Source: Bacillus sp. KH172YL63
GTDB taxonomy: Bacteria > Bacillota > Bacilli > Bacillales > Bacillaceae_B
Length of the DNA stretch: 64,000 nucleotides
Direction of reading: 5' to 3'
Assembly (NCBI RefSeq): GCF_011398925.1
Contig: NZ_AP022842.1
Coordinates: 608,001 to 672,000 of the forward strand
The number at the start of each line of letters is the position of its first letter. Within the stretch, counting starts at the first letter, position 1. Shown here in pieces: positions 50,775 through 58,267 of the stretch. The position numbers and the translations under genes are program-made. The notes below the pieces were generated by a model. It ran no database searches, was not told the origin of the DNA, and saw only the letters and a program-made list of their open reading frames with translations.

Positions 50775-52205
50775 ATGGCGAAAGAATTTGTGAAAGATGT
50801 GACGGGCATGGAGGAAGACTTTGCCCAGTGGTATACGGATGTGGTGACGAAGGCTGAGCTTGTCGATTATTCAAGCGTACGGGGGTCGATGATCATCATG
50901 CCTTACGGATATGCGATTTGGGAAAATATCAAGGAGGCTCTTGATGCCAAAATCAAGGAAACCGGTCATGAAAATGTGTATATGCCGCTTTTTATCCCTG
51001 AAAGTCTGCTGCAGCGGGAGAAGGATCATATTGAAGGATTTGCGCCGGAAGTGGCGTGGGTGACCCATGGCGGGGAAGAGGAATTGGCGGAGAGACTGTG
51101 TGTGCGGCCGACGTCTGAGGTCCTGTTTGGCGAGCATTATAAAAACATTATCCACTCCTATCGTGATCTGCCTAAATTGTACAATCAATGGGCGAATGTG
51201 GTGCGCTGGGAAAAGACGACCCGTCCATTCCTCCGTACGCTGGAATTTTTATGGCAGGAGGGGCATACGTGTCATGAGACCGATCAAGATGCCCATGATG
51301 AAACGGTAAAGATGCTGGAGGTGTACGCAGAGCTTTGTGAAGAGCTGCTCGCAATCCCTGTCATTAAGGGGCAGAAAACGGAAAAAGAGAAGTTTGCCGG
51401 TGCGAAATATACGTATACAATCGAGAGTCTGATGCATGACGGGAAAGCCCTTCAGTCGGGAACTTCCCACCATTTGGGGGATGGATTCGCCAAAGCGTTC
51501 GGCATTCAATTCACCGATCGGGAAGGGAAGCTTCAGCACGTGCAGCAGACGTCTTGGGGGCTAACGACCCGCATCATCGGGGCGATGATCATGGTGCATG
51601 GAGATGACCGGGGCCTTGTCGTTCCACCAAGGATCGCACCGACCCAGTTGATGATCGTGCCAATTGCCCAACACAAGGAAGGGGTACTTTATTTTGCCTA
51701 TCAATTGAAGGATCAATTATCAGGACGTGTCCGTGTGGGAATCGATGCGAGTGACAAGAAGCCGGGATGGAAGTTCAATGAGTATGAAATGAAGGGGATC
51801 CCTCTCCGTTTGGAAGTTGGTCCACGGGACATCGAGAATGGACAGGTGGTGCTTGCAAGACGGGATACCGGTGAAAAGATCACGGTCTTAATAGAGGAGA
51901 TTGAGAGGAAAGTCAGTGAATTGCTGCAGGACATCCAGGCAGGTCTGCTTGAAAAAGCCAGAACGCATCGTGAAGAAAAAACGAAGGTTGTGACTTCATT
52001 TGACGGATTCAAGGAGACGGTCTCTGAAAAAGGCGGCTTCATTAAAGCGATGTGGTGTGGCGACCGGGTATGTGAAGACAAGATCAAAGAAGAAACCGGT
52101 GCGACTTCCAGATGCATGCCTTTCGAGCAGGAAATGATCGCTGATACATGCGTGTGTTGCGGCAAGGGAGCAAAACATCTGGTGTATTGGGCAAAGGCAT
52201 ACTGA
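50775..52205 (+). CDS. proS: Prolyl-tRNA synthetase, archaeal/eukaryote-like type
   Basis: 476 residues from the ATG at 50775 (ACGAGGTG upstream); the frame back to 50652 runs through the repeat array and is not used. It is a class II synthetase of the short ProS type without the editing insertion: motif 2 is [25 protein letters not shown] and motif 3 is [26 protein letters not shown] zinc-type C-terminal domain has [10 protein letters not shown] and the distal CVCCGKG. It attaches proline to tRNA-Pro. Many Bacillus carry this second type beside the bacterial-type ProS. It is controlled by a proline T-box. Confidence 0.95.
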   Translation: MAKEFVKDVTGMEEDFAQWYTDVVTKAELVDYSSVRGSMIIMPYGYAIWENIKEALDAKIKETGHENVYMPLFIPESLLQREKDHIEGFAPEVAWVTHGGEEELAERLCVRPTSEVLFGEHYKNIIHSYRDLPKLYNQWANVVRWEKTTRPFLRTLEFLWQEGHTCHETDQDAHDETVKMLEVYAELCEELLAIPVIKGQKTEKEKFAGAKYTYTIESLMHDGKALQSGTSHHLGDGFAKAFGIQFTDREGKLQHVQQTSWGLTTRIIGAMIMVHGDDRGLVVPPRIAPTQLMIVPIAQHKEGVLYFAYQLKDQLSGRVRVGIDASDKKPGWKFNEYEMKGIPLRLEVGPRDIENGQVVLARRDTGEKITVLIEEIERKVSELLQDIQAGLLEKARTHREEKTKVVTSFDGFKETVSEKGGFIKAMWCGDRVCEDKIKEETGATSRCMPFEQEMIADTCVCCGKGAKHLVYWAKAY

Positions 52206-52798
52206 TGTTGGGGAAAAGCATACTGATCCTGTCGATTACAGCCAGTGTCCTCATGATTGGACTCGCCTTTCTCCAATGGAATCTCGTCGAAATCCTGACT
52301 CCTTTTCTCATGCCTTTCGCCTGGGTGGCATCCTGGGGATATTTTCTGACAGTGGCGGTGTTCTCCCTCATCCTCCTGTTTAAGGAACGGAACGTGAAAC
52401 CCGCTCTGATCCAGACCATCACGGTTCTTTTGCTCGTCTTTTTTCCGTTCACAAAAGTGGTACTGGACATGGACTTCAAGTTAAATAAAGGGGACCGTGA
52501 AACGGTTGTGAAAAAAGTGGAGAGCGGAGACCTCGTGCCGAATGTCGCTCATAACGATACCCTCATCCATCTTCCAGAGGAGTATGATGGACTTTCAAAA
52601 GGGGGAGGGGAGATTGTCGTAGAGGAAAAGAATGGGGAAACGATGATTCTGTTCTTTACCTTTCGGGGGATCCTTGAGGGCTTCACCGGTTTCGTCTATT
52701 CATCCTCGGATGAAAAGCCCCGGACAGGTGATTTCGGTGGGGACTTCATTGAAATCGAAAAGCTTGAAGATCATTGGTATGTCGTCTCTTCTGGGTGA
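52205..52798 (+). CDS. Hypothetical membrane protein
   Basis: 197 residues. The ATG at 52205 overlaps the proS stop by one base (TGATG), and AAAGG is seven bases upstream. Three membrane helices occupy the first ~90 residues (SILILSITASVLMIGLAFLQW, FLMPFAWVASWGYFLTVAVF, TITVLLLVFFPFTKVVL). The C-terminal ~110 residues are soluble with a strand-rich pattern (GGEIVVEEKNGETMILFFTF) and resemble the C-terminal parts of small Bacillus membrane proteins. No function is known. It is transcriptionally downstream of the proline T-box. Confidence 0.7.
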   Translation: MLGKSILILSITASVLMIGLAFLQWNLVEILTPFLMPFAWVASWGYFLTVAVFSLILLFKERNVKPALIQTITVLLLVFFPFTKVVLDMDFKLNKGDRETVVKKVESGDLVPNVAHNDTLIHLPEEYDGLSKGGGEIVVEEKNGETMILFFTFRGILEGFTGFVYSSSDEKPRTGDFGGDFIEIEKLEDHWYVVSSG

Positions 52799-52892
52799 AG
52801 GGGGACTTTCTAACCTTTCCTGATTTTTTCGTGAATAAGCCTTCTTTTTCCTCTGTTTACTTAATAAACATAGGTAAAGGAGGCGTGATTAT

Positions 52893-53066
52893 ATGGAATT
52901 TGGACTCATCGTCATTTTATTCATGGTCTTCGTGGGAATCAGCCTTTGGGTCGTTCATTTCAAGCTTAACCGCATCACCGAGCATGTACAGCAGCTCGAT
53001 GAAGAATATCTGTCTGATGAGCAGATTGAGCGGGAGTTAGAGGAAGAATGGAATAAGGATAAGTAA
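52893..53066 (+). CDS. 57-residue single-helix membrane protein
   Basis: A complete small frame with AAAGGAGGCG eight bases before the ATG at 52893. One N-terminal membrane helix (LIVILFMVFVGISLWVV) is followed by a charged, coiled-coil-like tail (LNRITEHVQQLDEEYLSDEQ, then IERELEEEWNKDK). Such bitopic mini-proteins often modulate larger membrane complexes, but there is no direct clue here. The excellent ribosome site makes expression likely. Confidence 0.7.
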   Translation: MEFGLIVILFMVFVGISLWVVHFKLNRITEHVQQLDEEYLSDEQIERELEEEWNKDK

Positions 53067-53213
53067 TGATGCAGGCGTTTCTCGGCAGAGGAGCGCCTTC
53101 CGTCTGTTAAAATGTGGTAAATCTGCGGTGTTGGAGCGAGAAGAATAAAATCTATCATTCTCCCACTTCCATTGATACTATTAAAATAAGACCATAAAAG
53201 AGGACGTGTGAGT

Positions 53214-53774
53214 GTGAAGCATAGAGACTTAACGATTGAAACACCACGGCTGGTGATCAGGCCTTTCACCAACAGTGATTACGGCAACTGGATAAGGGAG
53301 CATATGAACAGGCTTCCGTCACAGCATAAATACGATGTCGGCTTTCAGGATATGAGAGAGTGCACGGAGTTCTGGTTCCGTGACATGCTGGAGAAGCAGG
53401 AGGAAATGATGGAAAAGGATGAAGTCTATATTCTTGGAATCTTTCTGAAGGAAGGACCGACCGTCGGGACGATCGATTTCTCCACGCTCATGAGGTACAA
53501 CTTTCATTGGGGCCGGGCCGGGTACACCGTCCATAATACTTATTGGAACAGGGGATACGGGAAGGAAGCGATGCGTGCAGCGCTTCAGCTCGCATTCACC
53601 AAACTGGGCTATCACCGGATCGAAGCCCATATCAATCTTGACAACACACCCTCCATCAAGCTCGCAGAAAGCATCGGCATGCAGTATGAATGCACAAGAA
53701 AAGGCTTCATCTATGAGTTCGGCAAATGGACGGACAATCTTGTGTACTATGCGAATGCAGGGGAGAATGATTGA
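53214..53774 (+). CDS. GNAT acetyltransferase, RimJ/RimL type
   Basis: 186 residues from the GTG at 53214, ten bases after AGAGG; the GTG at 53208 in the same frame is a close alternative. It has the RimJ/RimL arrangement: an N-terminal ETPRLVIRPFTNSDYGNW, strand GTIDFSTL, the acetyl-CoA loop NRGYGKEAMRAAL and the C-terminal HRIEAHINLDNTPSIKLAESIGMQYE. Enzymes of this group acetylate ribosomal protein N-termini, antibiotics or spermidine; substrate unknown. It is preceded by a gene-free stretch and followed by the repeat region at 53.9 kb. Confidence 0.87.
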   Translation: MKHRDLTIETPRLVIRPFTNSDYGNWIREHMNRLPSQHKYDVGFQDMRECTEFWFRDMLEKQEEMMEKDEVYILGIFLKEGPTVGTIDFSTLMRYNFHWGRAGYTVHNTYWNRGYGKEAMRAALQLAFTKLGYHRIEAHINLDNTPSIKLAESIGMQYECTRKGFIYEFGKWTDNLVYYANAGEND

Positions 53775-53901
53775 GGTATGAAGGAGTTCTCTGTGGGGAA
53801 ATCAATCAATACTTTTAATTTGATGGTAGGTTGAACATCATCACCTGTAGGATAAAGGCGAACAATCACTGTGAGTTTCTTGCATCACCAGATACACCGC
53901 T

Positions 53902-54027
53902 GTTGATTTCCGTGCAAGACTTCGCTTTCCTCGGGCGGAAGGCGAGCCTCCTCGTCGCTAGCGCTCCTGCGGGGTCTCACCTTTTCCGCTTTTCCCGCAG
54001 GAGTCTTCGTCTTGCACTCCAATCAAC
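53902..54027. repeat. 126-bp interspersed structured repeat, copy 2
   Basis: Begins GTTGATTTCCG and ends CACTCCAATCAAC. It is the reverse complement of the element at 2761-2886 with substitutions and the same length. Internal landmarks are GAGCCTCCTCGTCGCTAGCG, CTCCTGCGGGGTCTCACC and CCCGCAGGAG. Confidence 0.8.
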
Positions 54028-54069
54028 AGCTGGAACCTGCAGAATACATGTATGAAGCAGTATTGTTAT

Positions 54070-54124
54070 AAAAGAAAAATCCGGACGATTTAGATTATAA
54101 TCAAATCAATCGTCCGGATTTTTT
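54070..54124. terminator. Terminator-like hairpin between GNAT and moaA
   Basis: AAAATCCGGACGATT pairs with AATCGTCCGGATTTTTT. It is oriented mainly for the plus strand but paired A-runs allow both directions. Confidence 0.75.
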
Positions 54125-54250
54125 GTGAATGAAACGCTTATGTTCAGCTACATACAACTGCTCGTTCACTCTTGAGTGGAGCGGAAATCAACAGCGGTGT
54201 AATGCGTGTCTCAAAAATTAATACCTCAATTTTGTTATATCAATATAACA

Positions 54251-55261
54251 TCATCCGCCGATATGATGCATTTCAACTTTCTTTCTTTCAAGGGACTTGT
54301 TCTCACGGTCTTCTGAATAGCGGTCCTGGCGGCCGAACCATATATTCTTGATTTCGTCGGTGATTGTGCCGGCTTCGTCTGAACGAAGAATGGTCTTGAG
54401 ATCATGTCCGTTCGATGCGAATAAGCAGGTGAACAATTTTCCGTCTGCCGATAAACGGGCACGGTTGCAGCTTGAGCAAAAGGCGTCAGATACAGATGAG
54501 ATCACGCCGATTTCTTCCTTGCTTCCCACATAACGATACCTTTTGGCGACTTCTCCTTTGTAGTTCGGATCGATCGGTTCGATGGGCATCACTTTGTGGA
54601 TGTCGTCCAGGATCTGCTGCTTAGAATAGACTTCGTCCAGCTTCCACTGGTTGGAGTTTCCGACATCCATATATTCTATGAACCTTAGAATATGGCCTTT
54701 TTCACGGAAGAATTCAGCCATTGGAACGACTTCCTGCTCGTTCATCCCCCGCTTGACGACCATATTGATCTTCACCTTCAGGCCTGCTTCAGAGGCTGCG
54801 TCGATGCCGTTCAATACTGTTTGGACCGACACACCCCGTCCGTTGATGCTTCCGAATATATCATCATTCAAGGAATCCAGGCTGATTGAAACCCGGTCCA
54901 ATCCTGCAGCTTTCAAATCTTTTGCAAACTTAGGCAGAAGGGATCCGTTTGTTGTCATGGCGATATCGTTCAATCCGTCAATTTGTTTTAATTTACTGAT
55001 TAACATGGGTAAGTCTTTCCGCATGAGGGGTTCTCCTCCGGTGATGCGGAGCTTTTTTACACCGAGTTCCTTCACGAAGATGTTGGTCAGGTGCTCGATT
55101 TCCTCGAACGAGAGCAGCTCTCCTTTTTTCAGGAAAGGAAAGTCAGGCCCGAAAATCTCAGCAGGCATGCAGTATGTGCATCTGAAGTTGCATTTATCCG
55201 TGACAGATATGCGCAGGTCGCGGAGAGGGCGCTTGAGCTTGTCCAGCACTGGTTGATTCAT
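54251..55261 (-). CDS. moaA: GTP 3',8-cyclase MoaA
   Basis: 336 residues. The radical-SAM CxxxCxxC cluster is in [14 protein letters not shown]; the SAM motif [11 protein letters not shown] follows. The second, substrate-binding cluster is [19 protein letters not shown], and the C-terminus ends in the required GG. It converts GTP to 3',8-cyclo-GTP, the first step of molybdopterin synthesis. It lies 22 bp after fdhD on the same strand. Its usual partner moaC is not in this window. Confidence 0.97.
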   Translation of the reverse strand: MNQPVLDKLKRPLRDLRISVTDKCNFRCTYCMPAEIFGPDFPFLKKGELLSFEEIEHLTNIFVKELGVKKLRITGGEPLMRKDLPMLISKLKQIDGLNDIAMTTNGSLLPKFAKDLKAAGLDRVSISLDSLNDDIFGSINGRGVSVQTVLNGIDAASEAGLKVKINMVVKRGMNEQEVVPMAEFFREKGHILRFIEYMDVGNSNQWKLDEVYSKQQILDDIHKVMPIEPIDPNYKGEVAKRYRYVGSKEEIGVISSVSDAFCSSCNRARLSADGKLFTCLFASNGHDLKTILRSDEAGTITDEIKNIWFGRQDRYSEDRENKSLERKKVEMHHIGG

Positions 55262-55283
55262 GTTGAGGTTCCTCCTTTCCAGG

Positions 55284-56084
55284 TTACACTTCTGGCTGAT
55301 CTATGATTCTTTCTGGATGTGAATAGACATTGAAAGATGTTCCACGGATGAATCCGACTGTCGTGATATTCAAGTCATTGGCGAGCTTGATGGCAAGATC
55401 GGTCGGGGCAGACTTGGAAAGCACCATTCCGACTCCGATCTTGGCAGCCTTCAATAACACTTCAGAAGAAATCCTGCCGCTGAACACGAGGATTTTATCC
55501 CGGACGGAAATTTTGTTGATTAAGCTATATCCGTATAATTTATCGAGGGCATTATGCCTGCCGATGTCTGCCCGGTCAATGAGCACTTCACTGGTGGTAC
55601 ATAGGGCTGCGTTGTGAACGCCGCCGGTATTTTTGAACACATGGCTGTTTTCTTGCATCGCCTTCATCAGTTGTATGCACTGTTCCGGGTGGATCGTCGT
55701 CTTCATCATCGATGTCTTGGCAGTGCGGGCATCGTTTTGGAAATAAAACTGTCTGCTTTTCCCGCAGCAGGATCCGATGACCCGTTTAGCATATTGCCTT
55801 TGATCCATATCAATCTTTGTTTTGAGCTTGACGTAGGCGAAGCCCCCGTCTTGATCGATTTTGAAATCGGTTATGTCATCTTTAAAAAGGATGGCGCCCT
55901 CAGAGGCGAGGAAGCCAATGACCAGTTCTTCTAAATGAGTAGGGGAGCACACCATTGTGGCAAACTCTTCTCCGTTGATGAAGATGGTAAGGGCAAATTC
56001 TATGACGATATCATCTTCCAACTCTTCCAGTCTGCCATTTCTATATTTCGTGATGGACCGTTGTTGGCTCATCATTTCATCCAT
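55284..56084 (-). CDS. fdhD: Formate dehydrogenase accessory sulfurtransferase FdhD
   Basis: 266 residues from the ATG at 56084; an ATG at 56099 is also possible. Conserved elements are [31 protein letters not shown], the sulphur-carrying cysteine pair [35 protein letters not shown] and [15 protein letters not shown]. FdhD passes sulphur from IscS to the molybdenum cofactor, which activates formate dehydrogenases; the likely client (FdhF-like) is encoded 2-4 kb away. It is the first gene of the fdhD-moaA operon. Confidence 0.96.
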   Translation of the reverse strand: MDEMMSQQRSITKYRNGRLEELEDDIVIEFALTIFINGEEFATMVCSPTHLEELVIGFLASEGAILFKDDITDFKIDQDGGFAYVKLKTKIDMDQRQYAKRVIGSCCGKSRQFYFQNDARTAKTSMMKTTIHPEQCIQLMKAMQENSHVFKNTGGVHNAALCTTSEVLIDRADIGRHNALDKLYGYSLINKISVRDKILVFSGRISSEVLLKAAKIGVGMVLSKSAPTDLAIKLANDLNITTVGFIRGTSFNVYSHPERIIDQPEV

Positions 56085-56109
56085 ATTGTTCACACCCATT
56101 ACTATTAAA

Positions 56110-56124
56110 TGATAATTAGTATCA
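56110..56124. promoter_or_regulatory. Fur-box-like sequence upstream of fdhD
   Basis: TGATAATTAGTATCA matches the Fur consensus TGATAATNATTATCA at all but one position and lies about 25 bp before the fdhD start. Iron control of an FeS/molybdenum system is plausible but unproven. Confidence 0.45.
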
Positions 56125-56441
56125 TCTAAACACAAAAAAATTGAGAAAACAAGCGGGAGCGTTTTCCTAAAATTTAAAAATAAGTTGAAATGTCAAACGT
56201 TTTCATGCTATTATTTTTACAAGTTCACAAATCTGTAACATAAATTTGATTCGGGATAGCGCTCCTGTCTTCGGTTATATTTATGTGGAGATTTATTTAA
56301 AGATTGTAACTGTTGGGCCAATAGTAGCGAATCCTGCTGTTTACTAACCGTTAATCTTCCAAAAAAAGAAATGCCTTTTTGCATTTTTTTTGGAGGTTAG
56401 CGGTTTTTGTTTTGGAAAAAATAATAGAGGGCGTGGGAATC
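56125..56441. other. Divergent regulatory region between fdhD and the OFA transporter
   Basis: About 310 bp. Candidate stems GGGATAGCGCTCC...GTAGCGAATCCTG and a T-rich hairpin before the transporter are visible, but I could not fit a known riboswitch (including the molybdenum-cofactor motif). Promoters for both sides must lie here. Confidence 0.4.
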
Positions 56442-57701
56442 ATGCAAAAAAAAGCAAAGAATCGATGGTTAATCGCAGCTTCTGCTGTAGGGATCCATAT
56501 TTCAATCGGATCGGTTTATGCTTGGAGTAACTTCACTACTCCATTGATGGAGGAGTTTGGCTGGACAGCCAAGCAGGTCCAGTTCACATTCAGTTTAGCT
56601 ATTTTATTTTTAGGTTTATCTGCAGCGTTTATGGGTCACTTTGTTGAAAAATATGGACCGAAAAAATCAGGTTTACTTGCTGCACTCTTCTTTGGCGTGG
56701 GGATCATTGGTTCCGGCGTGGCAGTGAACACAGGTTCATTGACTTTACTGTATTTATTTTATGGTGTGTTTGGTGGAATCGGATTGGGTGTAGGTTACAT
56801 CGCACCGGTATCAACACTTGTGAAATGGTTCCCTGACCGTAGGGGTCTTGCAACCGGTCTTGCCATCATGGGCTTTGGTTTTGCAGCTGCAATTGCCAGT
56901 CCGATCATGAATGATCTCATTTCAGGAGTAGGGATTGCCAACACATTTTTTGTTCTTGGGATTTCATACTTCATCATTATGACATTATCTTCTCTTTACC
57001 TGGCGAAACCTGAAGAAGGCTGGGTGCCGAAAGGGTTCAGCGAAGGCGGGAAGAAAATTCCTCAGGATTTATCTCAATTAACAGCAAACGAATCGATTAA
57101 AACAAGAAGATTCTATTACTTATGGATCATGTTATTCATCAATGTCACTTGCGGGATTGCCGTCATATCTGCCATGAAGCCACTTGCGGTTGAGAGCATC
57201 GGCTTGACGAAAGAAGCGGCAGCAGCACTTGTAGGCGGACTCGGAATTGCGAATGGACTTGGAAGGATCGGATGGGCATCGATTTCAGATTACATCGGCA
57301 GGGCCAATACATATACTGCATTCTTCCTGCTGCAGATTCCGATTTTCTTCTTCCTTCCTAACATTACGACACAATCGATTTATGCTGTGATGGTTGTCAT
57401 TGTGTATGCATGCTATGGTGGAGGATTCGCGTCGATCCCGGCATTCATCGGGGATTTATTCGGAACGAAACAACTGGGTGCAATCCACGGTTATATTTTG
57501 ACCGCCTGGGCGGCAGCGGGGCTTGTCGGTCCACTGTTTGCAGCGTATATCAAGGACTCAACAGGAAGCTACGCAGGAAGCTTGACGTTCTTTGCTGGAT
57601 TATTTGTCATTGCCCTCGTCGTTTCATTCTTGATCCGTATCGATATTAAGAAATTACGGGCGAAGCTGGATGAAAAAGTAAAGAACTCGGTAGCGAGCTG
57701 A
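56442..57701 (+). CDS. OFA (oxalate/formate antiporter) family MFS transporter
   Basis: 419 residues from the ATG at 56442 (AGAGGGCGTGGG upstream); the frame extending to 56379 includes a hairpin and is rejected. Twelve helices are visible. Family motifs include the N-terminal SIGSVYAWSNFTTPLMEEFGW, loop VEKYGPKKSGLLAALFFG and FPDRRGLATGLAIMGFGFAA. OFA members exchange oxalate, formate or other small carboxylates. Position beside fdhD and the formate-dehydrogenase-like gene suggests formate, but this is contextual. Confidence 0.88.
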   Translation: MQKKAKNRWLIAASAVGIHISIGSVYAWSNFTTPLMEEFGWTAKQVQFTFSLAILFLGLSAAFMGHFVEKYGPKKSGLLAALFFGVGIIGSGVAVNTGSLTLLYLFYGVFGGIGLGVGYIAPVSTLVKWFPDRRGLATGLAIMGFGFAAAIASPIMNDLISGVGIANTFFVLGISYFIIMTLSSLYLAKPEEGWVPKGFSEGGKKIPQDLSQLTANESIKTRRFYYLWIMLFINVTCGIAVISAMKPLAVESIGLTKEAAAALVGGLGIANGLGRIGWASISDYIGRANTYTAFFLLQIPIFFFLPNITTQSIYAVMVVIVYACYGGGFASIPAFIGDLFGTKQLGAIHGYILTAWAAAGLVGPLFAAYIKDSTGSYAGSLTFFAGLFVIALVVSFLIRIDIKKLRAKLDEKVKNSVAS

Positions 57702-57775
57702 GTTTAAATAGTCTTATATTCTGAAAGAGTGTGGTAATATAGTTGTAGACACACTTGTTTTAGCGGGAGGGTTCA

Positions 57776-58135
57776 ATGAATAAGTATGAAGCAGAATTCA
57801 GTAACTTAGTCCGTTCTTTCAGAAAAAAACATATGGGAAAGGGTCCGAGTAAGATCAATACGACGTTCTGTAAAAATTGGGCGATTTGTGAAATGGAAGG
57901 GAACCTCTCTCCTGTTGAAAAATTCATTTCAGGAACAGATAAAGGGAAACAAATCCTGAAATCAGCCCGGACAGAAATGGTCAAAGATTTATACCGGAAC
58001 AATCCTCCTAAAGAAATGGAAGAGTTTCTAGGATGTGCATTTGTCGATTTATTCGTCGATATAGATATTGATCGAGATTTTGGGATGTCCATCTTCATCT
58101 TTGAGGAAAATATTGAAATGAAATATTGCAAATAG
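57776..58135 (+). CDS. DUF2294/MpsC-like small protein
   Basis: 119 residues; GGGAGGG precedes the ATG. The sequence (EFSNLVRSFRKKHMGKGPSKINTTFCKNWAICEMEGNLSPVEKFI, and later the conserved VDLFVDIDIDRDFGMSIFIF) fits the DUF2294 family, now named after MpsC, a component associated with membrane-potential generation by CO2/bicarbonate systems. It is soluble. Family members frequently lie beside formate-dehydrogenase-like genes in Bacilli, as here; the biochemical role is not established. Confidence 0.8.
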   Translation: MNKYEAEFSNLVRSFRKKHMGKGPSKINTTFCKNWAICEMEGNLSPVEKFISGTDKGKQILKSARTEMVKDLYRNNPPKEMEEFLGCAFVDLFVDIDIDRDFGMSIFIFEENIEMKYCK

Positions 58136-58175
58136 AATACCAGGATTGGCACTTGGCAGCGACCCTGCTAAAGAC

Positions 58176-58222
58176 TAACCACCGTAACAATTTCCGCACA
58201 GGGAGATTACGGTGGTTTTTTA
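58176..58222 (+). terminator. Terminator after the DUF2294 gene
   Basis: AACCACCGTAA pairs with TTACGGTGGTTTTTT; it separates this gene from the oxidoreductase. Confidence 0.85.
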
Positions 58223-58267
58223 TTTATTTAGAAAAGTTTGTGTAATCAACATGAGGAGTGATGTGAA

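Larger units (their letters stand above)
53893..54200. repeat. 18-bp inverted repeat flanking element copy 2
   Basis: ACACCGCTGTTGATTTCC at 53893-53910 is repeated inverted as GGAAATCAACAGCGGTGT at 54183-54200. The right copy includes only the terminal bases of the 126-bp element (GGAGCGGAAATCAAC), suggesting a second, deleted element or a rearrangement of a larger inverted structure. Confidence 0.6.

Noticed and set aside
56185..56215. cre site upstream of the OFA transporter (AAACGTTTTCA)
   Set aside because: Only the right half matches; the left half has two mismatches to the consensus.
56230..56400. Molybdenum-cofactor riboswitch upstream of the OFA transporter
   Set aside because: Some pairing is visible, but the conserved motif blocks of that RNA could not be found.
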